NCBI GenBank assembly: GCA_951800855.1
Contig: CATOLC010000013.1
Location: forward strand, 1 to 13,345
DNA length: 13,345 bases
Direction of reading: 5' to 3'
Source of the DNA: an uncultured Ruminococcus sp.
GTDB taxonomy: Bacteria; Bacillota; Clostridia; Oscillospirales; Acutalibacteraceae
Shown here: positions 5,146-13,345 of the stretch, in pieces
Numbering within the stretch: the stretch's first letter is position 1
How the letters are laid out: every line of letters begins with the position of its first letter
Notes under the pieces: generated by a model
What the model saw: the letters and a program-made list of their open reading frames with translations, nothing else
What the model was told of the DNA's origin: nothing
Database searches by the model: none
Made by a program: the position numbers and the translations under genes

Positions 5146-6609
5146 TTATTCACTTTCAAGTTTTTTAATCCCTGCCTCAATACGCCTTAGGGATTCTTCT
5201 TTGCCTAAAATATCAAGGATTTCAATCGCTCCTCCGGGCGTCATTTTTCTGCCTGATACTGCTATTCTAATCGGCCACATAAGCGTGCCGTTTTTAAGTC
5301 CTAAATCAAGAGCCAGATTTAAAAGAAACTCATGTATACTATTAAAATCCCAGCTTTGTAAACTTTCCAGCTTTTCTTTAGCTGTTTTAAGACAAAACAG
5401 CGAATTTTCCAAGTTTGTTTTACTTTTTTTATTTATAAAAATTTCTTTGTCATATTCAGGCATATTTGCCAAAAAATCTATCATCTCTGGAATCTGAGTC
5501 AATTTTGTTACTCTCTGATGCAAAACAGAGGCTATTTTTTTTATATCAAGACTTGCTCCGTTTATAGCCTTTTGGATATATTTTTCTGCATGCTGGGTAA
5601 ATTTATCTATTTCCTCGTTCCTCAGATATTCTCCGTTGAACCACTCAAGCTTATCATAATCAAACACAGACGGAGATTTACTTATTCTTTGAACTGAAAA
5701 CTCCTTTGTAAGCTCTTCTAAAGAAAATATTTCCCTGTTTCCTTCCGGACACCAACCCAAAAGTGCAATATAATTTATTATGGCTTCTGGCAAATATCCT
5801 TCGCTTAATAAATCTTCAAACCCCACTGAACCATGTCTTTTCGAAAGTTTTGCTATTGAGCCGTCTTCGTTTTTCCCCATAATTAACGGCAAATGCACAT
5901 ATCTTGGGACTTGCCAGCCAAAAGCCTCATACAGAAGATTATATTTAGGCGTGGAGGAAAGATATTCACAGCCTCTCACTACATCAGTTATTTGCATTTC
6001 ATGGTCATCAATGACATTTGCAAAATTATAAGTAGGAAACCCATCTGCTTTTATAAGTATTTGGTCCTGCAATTCTTTATTTTCAACGGTTATTTCCCCG
6101 AAAACTTCGTCACGAAAAGTAGTAGAGCCTTCAATCGGCATTTTTTGGCGTATAACATAAGCAGTTCCATTAGACAAAAGATTATTTATAGTTTTTTCAT
6201 CCAAATCTCTGCATTTCCTGTCATATCCACCGAATTCTGAACTATCTTCATTTTTAAGGGTCTCTAACCTCTCCTTTGTGCAAAAGCAATAATAGGCTTT
6301 CCCTTCCTCTACAAGTTTCTTTGCATAAGGTAAATAATGCTCTTTTCGCTGACTCTGCACATATGGTCCAAAACTTCCGCCTATATCCGGCCCTTCGTCA
6401 TGTTTTAGCCCTGAGCACCGAAGAGCCTTATATATTGCCTCCTCAGCTCCTTGTTTATATCGTACCTGGTCTGTATCTTCTATTCTTAAAATAAAATCTC
6501 CACCAGACGACTTCGCTATCAAATACTCATAAAGAGCAGTTCTTAGGTTCCCTATATGCATCATTCCTGTTGGACTAGGAGCATATCTCGTCCTAATTTT
6601 CTCTTTCAT
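5146..6609 (-). CDS. gltX: glutamyl-tRNA synthetase
   Basis: This class I synthetase attaches glutamate to tRNA-Glu. The 487-residue length fits the family. It has RYAPSPTGMMHIGNLRTA with the HIGH-type motif HIGN at 18-21, the IEDTD signature at 43-47 and KLSKRHG at 254-260. C108, C110 and C133 match three ligands of the zinc-binding insert of the E. coli enzyme; the fourth position is Asp135 rather than His, so zinc binding is uncertain. The anticodon-binding helical domain fills the rest. I start at ATG 6609 because GAGGTGG lies 5 nt upstream and the conserved N-terminus begins there. A longer frame from TTG at 6657 adds 16 unlikely residues and contains the RBS. With glnS alongside, this GluRS may be the discriminating type. 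Confidence 0.97.
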   Translation of the reverse strand: MKEKIRTRYAPSPTGMMHIGNLRTALYEYLIAKSSGGDFILRIEDTDQVRYKQGAEEAIYKALRCSGLKHDEGPDIGGSFGPYVQSQRKEHYLPYAKKLVEEGKAYYCFCTKERLETLKNEDSSEFGGYDRKCRDLDEKTINNLLSNGTAYVIRQKMPIEGSTTFRDEVFGEITVENKELQDQILIKADGFPTYNFANVIDDHEMQITDVVRGCEYLSSTPKYNLLYEAFGWQVPRYVHLPLIMGKNEDGSIAKLSKRHGSVGFEDLLSEGYLPEAIINYIALLGWCPEGNREIFSLEELTKEFSVQRISKSPSVFDYDKLEWFNGEYLRNEEIDKFTQHAEKYIQKAINGASLDIKKIASVLHQRVTKLTQIPEMIDFLANMPEYDKEIFINKKSKTNLENSLFCLKTAKEKLESLQSWDFNSIHEFLLNLALDLGLKNGTLMWPIRIAVSGRKMTPGGAIEILDILGKEESLRRIEAGIKKLESE

Positions 6610-6647
6610 TCGCACCACCTCTAAATAAATAATACCTTCAGATTTAC

Positions 6648-6716
6648 TTTTTTTCAATAAAAATACTAAATAACTTTATCAAAATTGCCATTTTATTTTT
6701 TTCAATAAAAATACTA
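6648..6716. repeat. pair of 21-bp direct repeats upstream of gltX
   Basis: Seven T followed by CAATAAAAATACTA occurs at 6648-6668 and again at 6696-6716, with a 48-bp period. The pair lies between the vanY-like stop and the gltX start. It could be a duplicated regulatory site or simple slippage; no promoter is convincing here. Confidence 0.6.
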
Positions 6717-6799
6717 GTAGTGTAGAAAATATATAAATTCTCGATTTTATAAAAGCATATAACAGTGGAAATCGCCGACCAGAAGGCACTGCATACTCA

Positions 6800-7774
6800 T
6801 TATTTGATTAAATTAATATTTTTTGAAATCCAGTCTTCTAGGCATAAATTACTGTCTTTTATGCACTGTGCATAGCCTCCTACAAATCTAAAATGCCATG
6901 GTTCGTAAATTACACCCGTTTTTTTCATCCATTTCTTTTGGTATCTTTCTATAAATCCAAATTTTGCAGCGTTATCCATAAGCCACTTATATTCTTTTGT
7001 TTTGTAAAAATCATCTTGTACTCCATTAAAATCTACTGCAAGACCTGTGTTATGCTCGCTCATACCTGGTCTTGCAACGACTGTTTGAGCTAAATCCTCG
7101 GCCTCTTGAAAAGAAAGACCTTTGTCTTGCTCTCTTTTAACCTGATTATCAAAAAGCTTTCGCTGGTACTCAATAGATCTATATCCTGATGAAATCCAAA
7201 GAACTATCTTGTCCTTAGCTGCAGCTTGAATCATTTTTTCTAGACTTTCCCAAGCTAAAGCCCCAATTTCTTTCCCCCTGCATAGTTTAACATCTACTTT
7301 ATACTTCTCCCCGAGCTTATTTTTGCCGTTAACTACGATAAGCTCTGCAGGACACCTTTCATTCCACTGGGAGAAGTCTTCCATATATTCATCATTATTT
7401 ATGATAATGTCTTCTTCCGGCTCATCTTTTGCTTCCTCCTTTGATATGTCTTGTCCATTTTTCTGGTTCTCTTCAAGAGAATTCTCTAATTCCCTATCTG
7501 TTCCTCCACAGTAATTAGCAATCTCTTTTTTGTTCCCAGAAAACTCATTTTCTTTATTAGCTGCTTTGTTCCTGTCCGTCAAAATATAAAACGCAACTAA
7601 ACCAATACTAAAAATTACTGTTATTAAAGATGCTGCAGATACCCAAAATGTAAATTTTTTTAAAATTTTAAATATTTTTCTTTTTCTTTGAAGTTTTATT
7701 TTATCAACAGGTGATAAATACCTGTATTCCCAGTTCTTACTCGTTTTCCCTTTAATTTTTATACCTTTTTTCAT
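6800..7774 (-). CDS. membrane-anchored D-alanyl-D-alanine carboxypeptidase, VanY/M15B type
   Basis: This 324-residue zinc peptidase should trim the terminal D-Ala from peptidoglycan stem peptides outside the membrane. A basic cytosolic N-terminus (1-41) is followed by one membrane helix (about 42-64) and an acidic linker (about 70-135), so the enzyme domain faces the wall. The M15B/VanY signatures are intact: SGYRS at 196-200, SEHNTGLAVD at 239-248 (zinc ligands His241 and Asp248), and EPWH at 291-294 (catalytic Glu291, ligand His294). ATG has GGAG 6 nt upstream, lying within the end of the phosphoesterase gene; the two overlap by 23 bp and are probably translationally coupled. No VanS/VanR or ligase genes are nearby, so this looks like wall maintenance rather than a vancomycin-resistance cluster. 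Confidence 0.9.
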   Translation of the reverse strand: MKKGIKIKGKTSKNWEYRYLSPVDKIKLQRKRKIFKILKKFTFWVSAASLITVIFSIGLVAFYILTDRNKAANKENEFSGNKKEIANYCGGTDRELENSLEENQKNGQDISKEEAKDEPEEDIIINNDEYMEDFSQWNERCPAELIVVNGKNKLGEKYKVDVKLCRGKEIGALAWESLEKMIQAAAKDKIVLWISSGYRSIEYQRKLFDNQVKREQDKGLSFQEAEDLAQTVVARPGMSEHNTGLAVDFNGVQDDFYKTKEYKWLMDNAAKFGFIERYQKKWMKKTGVIYEPWHFRFVGGYAQCIKDSNLCLEDWISKNINLIK

Positions 7775-10700
7775 TTATTTCTCCACTTTTCTTAAGTTTA
7801 TTGATAAAACAAGGTTTGCTCAGTAAACAAAAAATCCCTCCGTCTTTTACCGTAATGCTCGGTTTCATTATATTATCATAAATTTTACTCATTATCACTA
7901 AATTTTTATGTCCTTCTTGTATTTTAAAGATGTCTCCATTTTTTATTTTTACCGCCTCAAGTTTAAGTTTATCTAAATTTTCATAAATATTCTGTTTATA
8001 TGAACTATAAAGACTTATATTTTCATATCCATTATTTATATTTTTTTTAGTAAGTTCAACTTTTATTTTATTGTCTGCTAAGCATATTATCTCACCTATA
8101 AAAATATCTCTTCCATTAATCTTAACTGCACCTTTGTGGTCCGGAAGAGCATATATTTTCCCACACCACCCAGTCACCGTTACTGATGGTTCAGAGCCAG
8201 ATTTAATGTTACCTCCATAAATTTTAAATTCCCCTTGGCAATAAACTGGAACGAAGGGAGCTTTTTTATTTAAACTTGTAATTGTTCCGGCATACATTTC
8301 TCCCTTTGCAGAGGGCAATAGCTTAATTCCACTTATTTTCCCGCCACTTATCTCCACTTTTCCTGACGCCAAAACTGTATATGAGCTGCCTAAAGAAAAA
8401 TACTTTCCTTCCTCTATAAAAATATATGAATTACTGTGCACAGAAAAAATAAATTCTCCAGATGAAAAACTTTCACTCTTAGTATTTAAAAAAACTCCAG
8501 CTTCCCTACCGGAAATGTAAATTCCATGTGCCTTAAATCCAGTTCCACCCGAACATCTTATAGAAGCATAGTCTAACATAATGAAACAAGAATTATCCCT
8601 AATTTCCACTGCGTTAAGCTGTAAATAAAATGAAAGCACTCTTCTCGAATTATCTATACATACGCTATCCCCTAAAACCAGCATTGAGTTATTTTTTACA
8701 ATAAAATTTACAAATAAAAGTTTTGCACTGCCTCGGATACACAAGTCTCTGTTTATAATAATTTTCCCAAACATACCGAACCGGTTCTCAAACTTTATTT
8801 CACTGCAATCTGTTATAATAGTTTTAACTTTATTATTGCTCACCGCTTTTAGAAATTCACTTTTGTTTTTAACAATTTCTATACCATATTCTGTTATATC
8901 TTTATATTTACTTGTTAATCTGCTAATAAACTCAAGTTTCCTGTAAAAGCGTACCGAAAGCCTTTCGTGGTAATCAAGTTTCCTGAAAAGGTTAAATGCC
9001 CTTTTGATTTTTTCTCCGCTTGGTGCCCATGGAACTAGCGAGATACAGTTTATAGAACTGTCTGTCAAAGAACTATTTATATATTTATTTATTTCAGAAT
9101 TTTTTTCTATTATAATTCCATCTATACATTCGGATTTTTCCGTTAAAGGGCTATATTTATATGCATTAAAATATAGTCTGTTTTTAGTTACTTTTATTTT
9201 TGAATAAACCGGACAATTTAAATCTATTATTTTTTCCGTAGGAAATGTCGTATTCAAATCAAGTTTATAATTTTTGACTCCTGATGTGCCAGGCACTATA
9301 AAAATCGTACCCAAAGGATTGAAAAACAAATCATATATTGTGCCTTTTTTCTTTATCTGTGCAAAAGAATGTCCGGTACATTTTCCCCAGGACATAGATG
9401 GGGTTCTTGTGTAAACATGGTCATGTCCACCTATAACAAGGTCTATTTCGGCATCATATGCAAGTTGTATTATCTGTTTCCCTATTTCTTCGGAATCCTT
9501 TTCACTATGATGTGGCCCGTTAGAATATGGAGATTTATGAGTAAGAAGTATTTTCCATTTAGCATCTGAATTTTTTGCTGTATCCAGTGCCCAAAAATAT
9601 TGTTTTTGATCAATTTTTAAATATTTGTCCATACTATTCGTGTTAATAACTATAAAAAGTGCACAGCCTAAAGTATATGAATAATATACTCCTGTGTCAG
9701 TGGACTGTTTTGGTAACCCCCTAAGGTTAAAATGCCGAAATATTGAATTTTCTACCCCTGCTTTCATCGCCGCCGGACTTAGCTTTGCTTCGTGGTTCCC
9801 ACTCACCGGCAGTATTGCATTTTCAGCCCACAAATTTGAATTTAATACCCAGTTCCAATAAATTTCATTGTTGCCATCATCAACAAAATCACCCATATGG
9901 ATAATAAAGCCACTCTGAGAAAGAGATTTAACTCCTTCATTAAGCACTTGTAAAAAAGTATTATAATCTTTTTCAACCATACCCTGCGAATCAGCTAAAA
10001 CCAAAGTTTCAAATTCTTCATCTGTATTTTTTAAAATAAATTCATGTGTCCCGCTTAGTATCTCTCCAGACACACTTATTATCCTATAATAATATGTAAT
10101 TTCCCTTTGCAAATCTGAAAGCTCCACTGAGTACTGAAAACTTTTCTTTATTTTATAACTGGTAATTACTCCCAAATTAATAATAGGATATGAAAAAGGT
10201 ATACACCTATAGCTTGCTTCCACAGAGACCGACTGGCTAAAATCTTTATATTTACAAAATTCTAAAAACAACCTAAGCTTTCTGTCAGTAAACCACCTAA
10301 GTGCCCTTTGAGTATCCGGATTTTCTCCTGGAGTCATTGTTAAACATGATATTTGCGGACTTTTTCCTCTGGAAAAGTTTTTCTTTTCACCAAAGGTTCC
10401 ATTTTTCCAAAAATCAAATAAAAATGTTTCAGCAATATCTTTTAAAAGTTCCCCAGAACCTTTAATAAAACTTGGGCTCAGATAATCATAAGCTATACTG
10501 TAAATTAAATTTTTAACATCTATTTTCAGTATCTCCAAAATTTTCGAGATTTGACCATTATTTGTTTTTTTCTTGAAAACAGACCTTAAAATAAATGAAT
10601 CAAATGTAATTTTAAAGTCTATATATAGATTTTCGCTCATATTGGAAATAACTGTACAAATATGTTCTAGTATTGTTTCTATCCAATCTTCTATAAAATC

Positions 10701-11315
10701 TCCCTTTTTTAAGTTTTCTATGGCACCTTTTACCCAAACCGGACATTTTTCTTCATTTTTATAATAATTAGCTGTAATTAAAAGAGCCAAATCATATATT
10801 GTTTTTTCTTCTGGACTTTCTGGTTTATAAATTCCTGTACTTGATAATTCATTTAAAATTTTGCTCATTTTTTCTATTATATAATCAGGATTATTTATAT
10901 ATTTTTCTTGAGCTTGATTGATAATATTATCCGTTATATATAAAATCTGGTCGTCTGTAATAACTATTTTCTTTACTAGCAATCTGGCCAAACCGCAAAA
11001 GTCAAATTGGATTCCACCTCTTTTATACTGAACATCAACCATACCTAATTTCCGGCCCAAATTTATTACCCTTTTATTTAATAAATGCCTTTTAACCTGA
11101 TTAAGGATAAAAAAATCTATATTTTTATCAATAAGAACCTTTGATATCTTATTTTTTAGTCCCTCAGACTTAATTTTCCCTAAATATGGTCTGAGAATTC
11201 TCTCTACAGCTTTGCTCAGCCGATTTTCTGTCATCTCATAAAATTCTATTTTTTCTTTTTTGGATTTTCTCCAACGAAAAATCCTCCTCAACCTTCTCCC
11301 TACCTTCTTATGCAA
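7752..11315 (-). CDS. large metallophosphoesterase, PAP-like core fused to helical N-terminal and beta-helix-like C-terminal regions
   Basis: The 1187-residue protein has three parts. Residues 1-320 are basic and helical with no family I recognise and no signal peptide. Residues about 322-437 resemble the fibronectin-like N-terminal domain of purple acid phosphatases. Residues about 438-715 are a calcineurin-type phosphoesterase: DSQ at 442-444, GD476, GNHE with Asn507/His508, His593 in THKSPYS, and GHDH with His631/His633. The tyrosine that binds iron in true PAPs (three residues after the motif II Asp) is Asp479, so it is probably not a purple enzyme. Residues about 790-1090 look like beta-helix rungs (GKVEISGGKIS, GEFKIYGGNIK). 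The substrate is unknown. The TTG start has no RBS; TTG at 11291 and ATG at 11234 are alternatives. nfo lies 46 bp upstream. Confidence 0.85.
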   Translation of the reverse strand: MHKKVGRRLRRIFRWRKSKKEKIEFYEMTENRLSKAVERILRPYLGKIKSEGLKNKISKVLIDKNIDFFILNQVKRHLLNKRVINLGRKLGMVDVQYKRGGIQFDFCGLARLLVKKIVITDDQILYITDNIINQAQEKYINNPDYIIEKMSKILNELSSTGIYKPESPEEKTIYDLALLITANYYKNEEKCPVWVKGAIENLKKGDFIEDWIETILEHICTVISNMSENLYIDFKITFDSFILRSVFKKKTNNGQISKILEILKIDVKNLIYSIAYDYLSPSFIKGSGELLKDIAETFLFDFWKNGTFGEKKNFSRGKSPQISCLTMTPGENPDTQRALRWFTDRKLRLFLEFCKYKDFSQSVSVEASYRCIPFSYPIINLGVITSYKIKKSFQYSVELSDLQREITYYYRIISVSGEILSGTHEFILKNTDEEFETLVLADSQGMVEKDYNTFLQVLNEGVKSLSQSGFIIHMGDFVDDGNNEIYWNWVLNSNLWAENAILPVSGNHEAKLSPAAMKAGVENSIFRHFNLRGLPKQSTDTGVYYSYTLGCALFIVINTNSMDKYLKIDQKQYFWALDTAKNSDAKWKILLTHKSPYSNGPHHSEKDSEEIGKQIIQLAYDAEIDLVIGGHDHVYTRTPSMSWGKCTGHSFAQIKKKGTIYDLFFNPLGTIFIVPGTSGVKNYKLDLNTTFPTEKIIDLNCPVYSKIKVTKNRLYFNAYKYSPLTEKSECIDGIIIEKNSEINKYINSSLTDSSINCISLVPWAPSGEKIKRAFNLFRKLDYHERLSVRFYRKLEFISRLTSKYKDITEYGIEIVKNKSEFLKAVSNNKVKTIITDCSEIKFENRFGMFGKIIINRDLCIRGSAKLLFVNFIVKNNSMLVLGDSVCIDNSRRVLSFYLQLNAVEIRDNSCFIMLDYASIRCSGGTGFKAHGIYISGREAGVFLNTKSESFSSGEFIFSVHSNSYIFIEEGKYFSLGSSYTVLASGKVEISGGKISGIKLLPSAKGEMYAGTITSLNKKAPFVPVYCQGEFKIYGGNIKSGSEPSVTVTGWCGKIYALPDHKGAVKINGRDIFIGEIICLADNKIKVELTKKNINNGYENISLYSSYKQNIYENLDKLKLEAVKIKNGDIFKIQEGHKNLVIMSKIYDNIMKPSITVKDGGIFCLLSKPCFINKLKKSGEINEKRYKN

Positions 11316-11361
11316 TTCAGTATTTTAATAAAATATCATTTGTATTGTCTAGTGTGCAAAA

Positions 11362-12207
11362 TCATTTTAGTTCGCCTAGGAAATAACCTTTTATCATATC
11401 TATTTCATTTTTATAACCGTTAATATTCTCTTGTGGTGTTTCCAAAATAAACGGTAAGTTACTGAATTCTTTTCTGTTTACTATAGTTCTTATCGCATCT
11501 GTACCAATATTCCCTTTTCCTATCTTTTCGTGACGGTCTTTTTTGCTCCCTAAAGTATTTTTGCTGTCATTTAAGTGTATTGCCTTGAGCCTGCTTAGCC
11601 CGATAATATCATCAAACTCCTTTATAACTTTGTCAAGATTATTTACAATATCGTACCCTGCATCGTATACATGGCAAGTATCCAAACAGACTCCTATTTT
11701 ATCTTTTAGCTCTATTTCATCTATTATTTCCCTGATTTCTTCAAATTTCCCGCCAATTTCACTCCCTTTCCCGGTCATCGTCTCCAAAAGAACCTCTGTG
11801 CTCATATCCGGCCACAATATATTATTCAAAGCTTTAGCAATTTTTTCTATTCCTATCTTAGTTCCTTGTCCTGTATGGCTCCCTGGGTGAAAATTATAAA
11901 GGTTTCCCGGAACATGTTCCATCCTTTTTAAATCCTCAAGCATTACACGTGAAGAAAAATCCGCCACACTTTCTTTTACTGAGCATAGGTTCATTGTATA
12001 CGGTGCATGAGCAACAATTTTCTTAAAATTATATTTCTCTTTTAAATTTAAAAATGCGTTTATGTCTTCCTTGTTTATTTCTTTTGCACTTCCCCCTCTT
12101 GGATTTCTTGTAAAAAACTGAAACGTATTTGCCCCTATACTTAAACTTTCTTTTCCTATTGCCTCAAACCCTTTAGATATTGATAAATGGCACCCAATAT
12201 TAATCAT
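11362..12207 (-). CDS. nfo: endonuclease IV (AP endonuclease)
   Basis: This cytosolic enzyme cuts the backbone 5' to abasic sites and cleans 3' ends in base excision repair. The 281 residues match the usual length. All nine metal-binding residues of the E. coli trinuclear zinc site have counterparts at family spacing: His67, His107, Glu142, Asp176, His179, His211, Asp224, His226 and Glu256. Diagnostic stretches are NFHPGSH (105-111), [15 protein letters not shown] (172-186) and [20 protein letters not shown] (211-230). ATG is preceded by AAAGGA at 7 nt. It is the first gene of a probable nfo-phosphoesterase-vanY unit. Only a weak promoter (TTTGCA, 18 bp, TATAGG) is visible upstream. Confidence 0.97.
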   Translation of the reverse strand: MINIGCHLSISKGFEAIGKESLSIGANTFQFFTRNPRGGSAKEINKEDINAFLNLKEKYNFKKIVAHAPYTMNLCSVKESVADFSSRVMLEDLKRMEHVPGNLYNFHPGSHTGQGTKIGIEKIAKALNNILWPDMSTEVLLETMTGKGSEIGGKFEEIREIIDEIELKDKIGVCLDTCHVYDAGYDIVNNLDKVIKEFDDIIGLSRLKAIHLNDSKNTLGSKKDRHEKIGKGNIGTDAIRTIVNRKEFSNLPFILETPQENINGYKNEIDMIKGYFLGELK

Positions 12208-12378
12208 CTGATATTTCCTTTCTTAAAACTCTTTTTTGAGTTATGTTTACCCTATAATTTCTCATAATTACTAATGCAAAGCAAGGTCTTATTGTTAGCA
12301 GATTTTAAAATTTATTATCAAATAATTTTATTTTTTAACTTTCCCTATTTGAGATAAATTTTAATTTTTTACATTAAA

Positions 12379-12426
12379 ACAAACTAAAATAAACTAAAAT
12401 AAACTAAAAATAAACTAAACTAAAAC
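12379..12426. repeat. short tandem repeat, unit about 10 bp
   Basis: AAACTAAAAT occurs twice exactly (12381-12400) and continues with degenerate copies to about 12426, immediately past the stop of the polymerase-like gene. Replication slippage in AT-rich DNA explains it. The rest of the spacer to nfo (12208-12378) is AT-rich; it holds a 5-bp AACTC/GAGTT hairpin at 12227-12242 and nothing else I can support. Confidence 0.7.
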
Positions 12427-12430
12427 TTTT

Positions 12431-13252
12431 TTAAGACATATGTACCCCATAATGGCTTTCTCCATATTCTTTATAAGAAACAGTATAACCTAAAATAGCC
12501 CAGAAAATCACAACCATAAAGGTTACCTCCGACAATAGACCCTTTTCAAACACAGCATAAGCACAATACGCAACTAGCGCTGAGAATAATTTGCTAAAAA
12601 CACTTGAATTTGATACATGTACCGAATTAAACAAATATTTGCATACTGATTTTGATAAAAAAAGTGCAAATATAAACAAAATAATAAATCCCAACAGACC
12701 ATATGAGACTAATATTGTTAAATACGAGTTATGTAAATCTGAAAAAATCAGTCCCCCGTCTATAAATTTTTCTCCATATGCTACAAGGTTCCCCCTTCCA
12801 ATACCCAAAATAGGATTTACTAAAAATAGTTTTATTCCTTGACTAAAAAGCGTAATCCTACCGCTGCTTATATCATAGTTTTCTCTTCCTATTGATATAT
12901 CAGGCATATATGTACTCAGTGCAGAAGGACTCGGTGCTGGTCCTGGATTATCATCTGAAACAGGCTCTTCTATCCTATGTACATCATACACAAAAACATT
13001 AATAACTTCCTGGCACGTATTTCTCGCTATGAATGAACCCGCTATCATTGTCGCACAGCATACAACTAAAAACGAACATTCCCTGAACAGCTGTATTGAA
13101 GTTATAGAATGGTAAGCAGATAAACTTTTATAAAATATTTTAGTTGTAAAATAAATTATAATAAAAAGAAATGATGCATTTGAGTCAGACAAAAATAATG
13201 CTAAAAAATTTATTCCTCCACACCCAAATGTAAACCAAGGTGAAAAACTCAT
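12431..13252 (-). CDS. O-antigen ligase/polymerase-like membrane protein, apparently N-terminally short
   Basis: This 273-residue integral membrane protein resembles the C-terminal half of the Wzy/WaaL (O-antigen ligase, Wzy_C) family, which joins lipid-linked sugar chains. Hydrophobic segments lie at about 13-40, 60-78, 136-150, 174-200 and 222-260. A long extracytoplasmic loop (about 85-135) is rich in Pro, Asp and Ser, and the family motifs NPILGIGRGN (147-156) and HNSYLTILVSYGLLG (174-188) follow it. Family members usually have 400 or more residues and 10-12 helices, so several N-terminal helices are missing. The ATG at 13252 has only AAGGA 15 nt away, an in-frame stop lies shortly upstream, and the other two frames also carry stops before the window edge. 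It may be a truncated relic or a short variant. No other polysaccharide gene is in view. Confidence 0.75.
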   Translation of the reverse strand: MSFSPWFTFGCGGINFLALFLSDSNASFLFIIIYFTTKIFYKSLSAYHSITSIQLFRECSFLVVCCATMIAGSFIARNTCQEVINVFVYDVHRIEEPVSDDNPGPAPSPSALSTYMPDISIGRENYDISSGRITLFSQGIKLFLVNPILGIGRGNLVAYGEKFIDGGLIFSDLHNSYLTILVSYGLLGFIILFIFALFLSKSVCKYLFNSVHVSNSSVFSKLFSALVAYCAYAVFEKGLLSEVTFMVVIFWAILGYTVSYKEYGESHYGVHMS

Positions 13253-13345
13253 ATTTTTATAATTTTTCCTTATTTAAAATTATTTTATAACTCGGAAAAG
13301 AATTAGTATATTTCTATGCAAAATTTACTAAAATACCGCAAATGT

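Noticed and set aside
6610..6657. N-terminal extension of gltX from a TTG at 6657
   Set aside because: The extra 16 residues precede the conserved family N-terminus, include the GAGGTGG ribosome binding site, and the TTG has no RBS of its own.
6610..6799. T-box or other leader riboswitch upstream of gltX
   Set aside because: No T-box consensus (AGGGTGG-like box), specifier stem or terminator hairpin was seen; the GAGGTGG present is at RBS distance from the ATG.
6800..7774. Vancomycin-resistance cluster
   Set aside because: Only a VanY-type carboxypeptidase is present; VanR/S, VanH, ligase and VanX genes are absent from the window.
12316..12357. Inverted repeat TTATC-AAATA/TATTTGAGATAA as a terminator
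   Set aside because: The pairing is imperfect, AT-rich and without a following T-run, so it is likely composition noise.

Overview
This is an AT-rich window (G+C roughly one third) with strong Shine-Dalgarno sites, Firmicutes-type promoters and TTG/ATG starts. It looks like a low-GC, Clostridia-like Firmicute. BspA-type leucine-rich repeats, a VanY-type peptidase, endonuclease IV and a patchily distributed GlnRS agree with that. No rRNA, tRNA, CRISPR array or intact mobile element was seen. Every conventional gene is on the minus strand, so the order below runs from high to low coordinate, the direction of transcription.

Region A (13345-6800). A short O-antigen ligase/polymerase-like membrane protein that seems to lack its N-terminal half is followed by an AT-rich spacer with a small tandem repeat. 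Then comes a probable operon: nfo (endonuclease IV), a very large protein with a purple-acid-phosphatase-like metallophosphoesterase core between an unrecognised helical N-terminus and a beta-helix-like C-terminus, and a membrane-anchored D,D-carboxypeptidase of the VanY type whose start overlaps the phosphoesterase gene by 23 bp.

Region B (6799-3411). gltX and glnS, the glutamyl- and glutaminyl-tRNA synthetases, lie in tandem with 52 bp between them and are probably co-transcribed.

Region C (3410-2183). A secreted BspA-like LRR protein has its own promoter and an intrinsic terminator, so it is a single-gene transcription unit.

Region D (about 1930-1629), inside a 1 kb stretch without conventional genes. 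This is the most interesting part. Two near-consensus promoters face each other, both with 17-bp spacers. The minus-strand promoter drives a 28-codon ORF for a hydrophobic one-helix peptide with a Lys-Lys tail; its Shine-Dalgarno sequence is buried in an 8-bp hairpin. The plus-strand promoter drives a small RNA of about 90 nt that ends at an intrinsic terminator overlapping the 3' end of the peptide ORF, and it carries a second stretch able to pair with the peptide gene's ribosome-binding site. The layout matches type I toxin-antitoxin loci of the Fst/par kind, but I do not recognise the peptide.

Region E (1243-1). A secreted Ser-rich protein with a beta-helix-like C-terminal half starts from TTG behind a strong RBS. 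The first 13 codons of a further minus-strand gene sit at the window edge. Taken together, several of the proteins (LRR, beta-helix, carboxypeptidase, polysaccharide polymerase) are surface or envelope related, and the synthetases and nfo are housekeeping.
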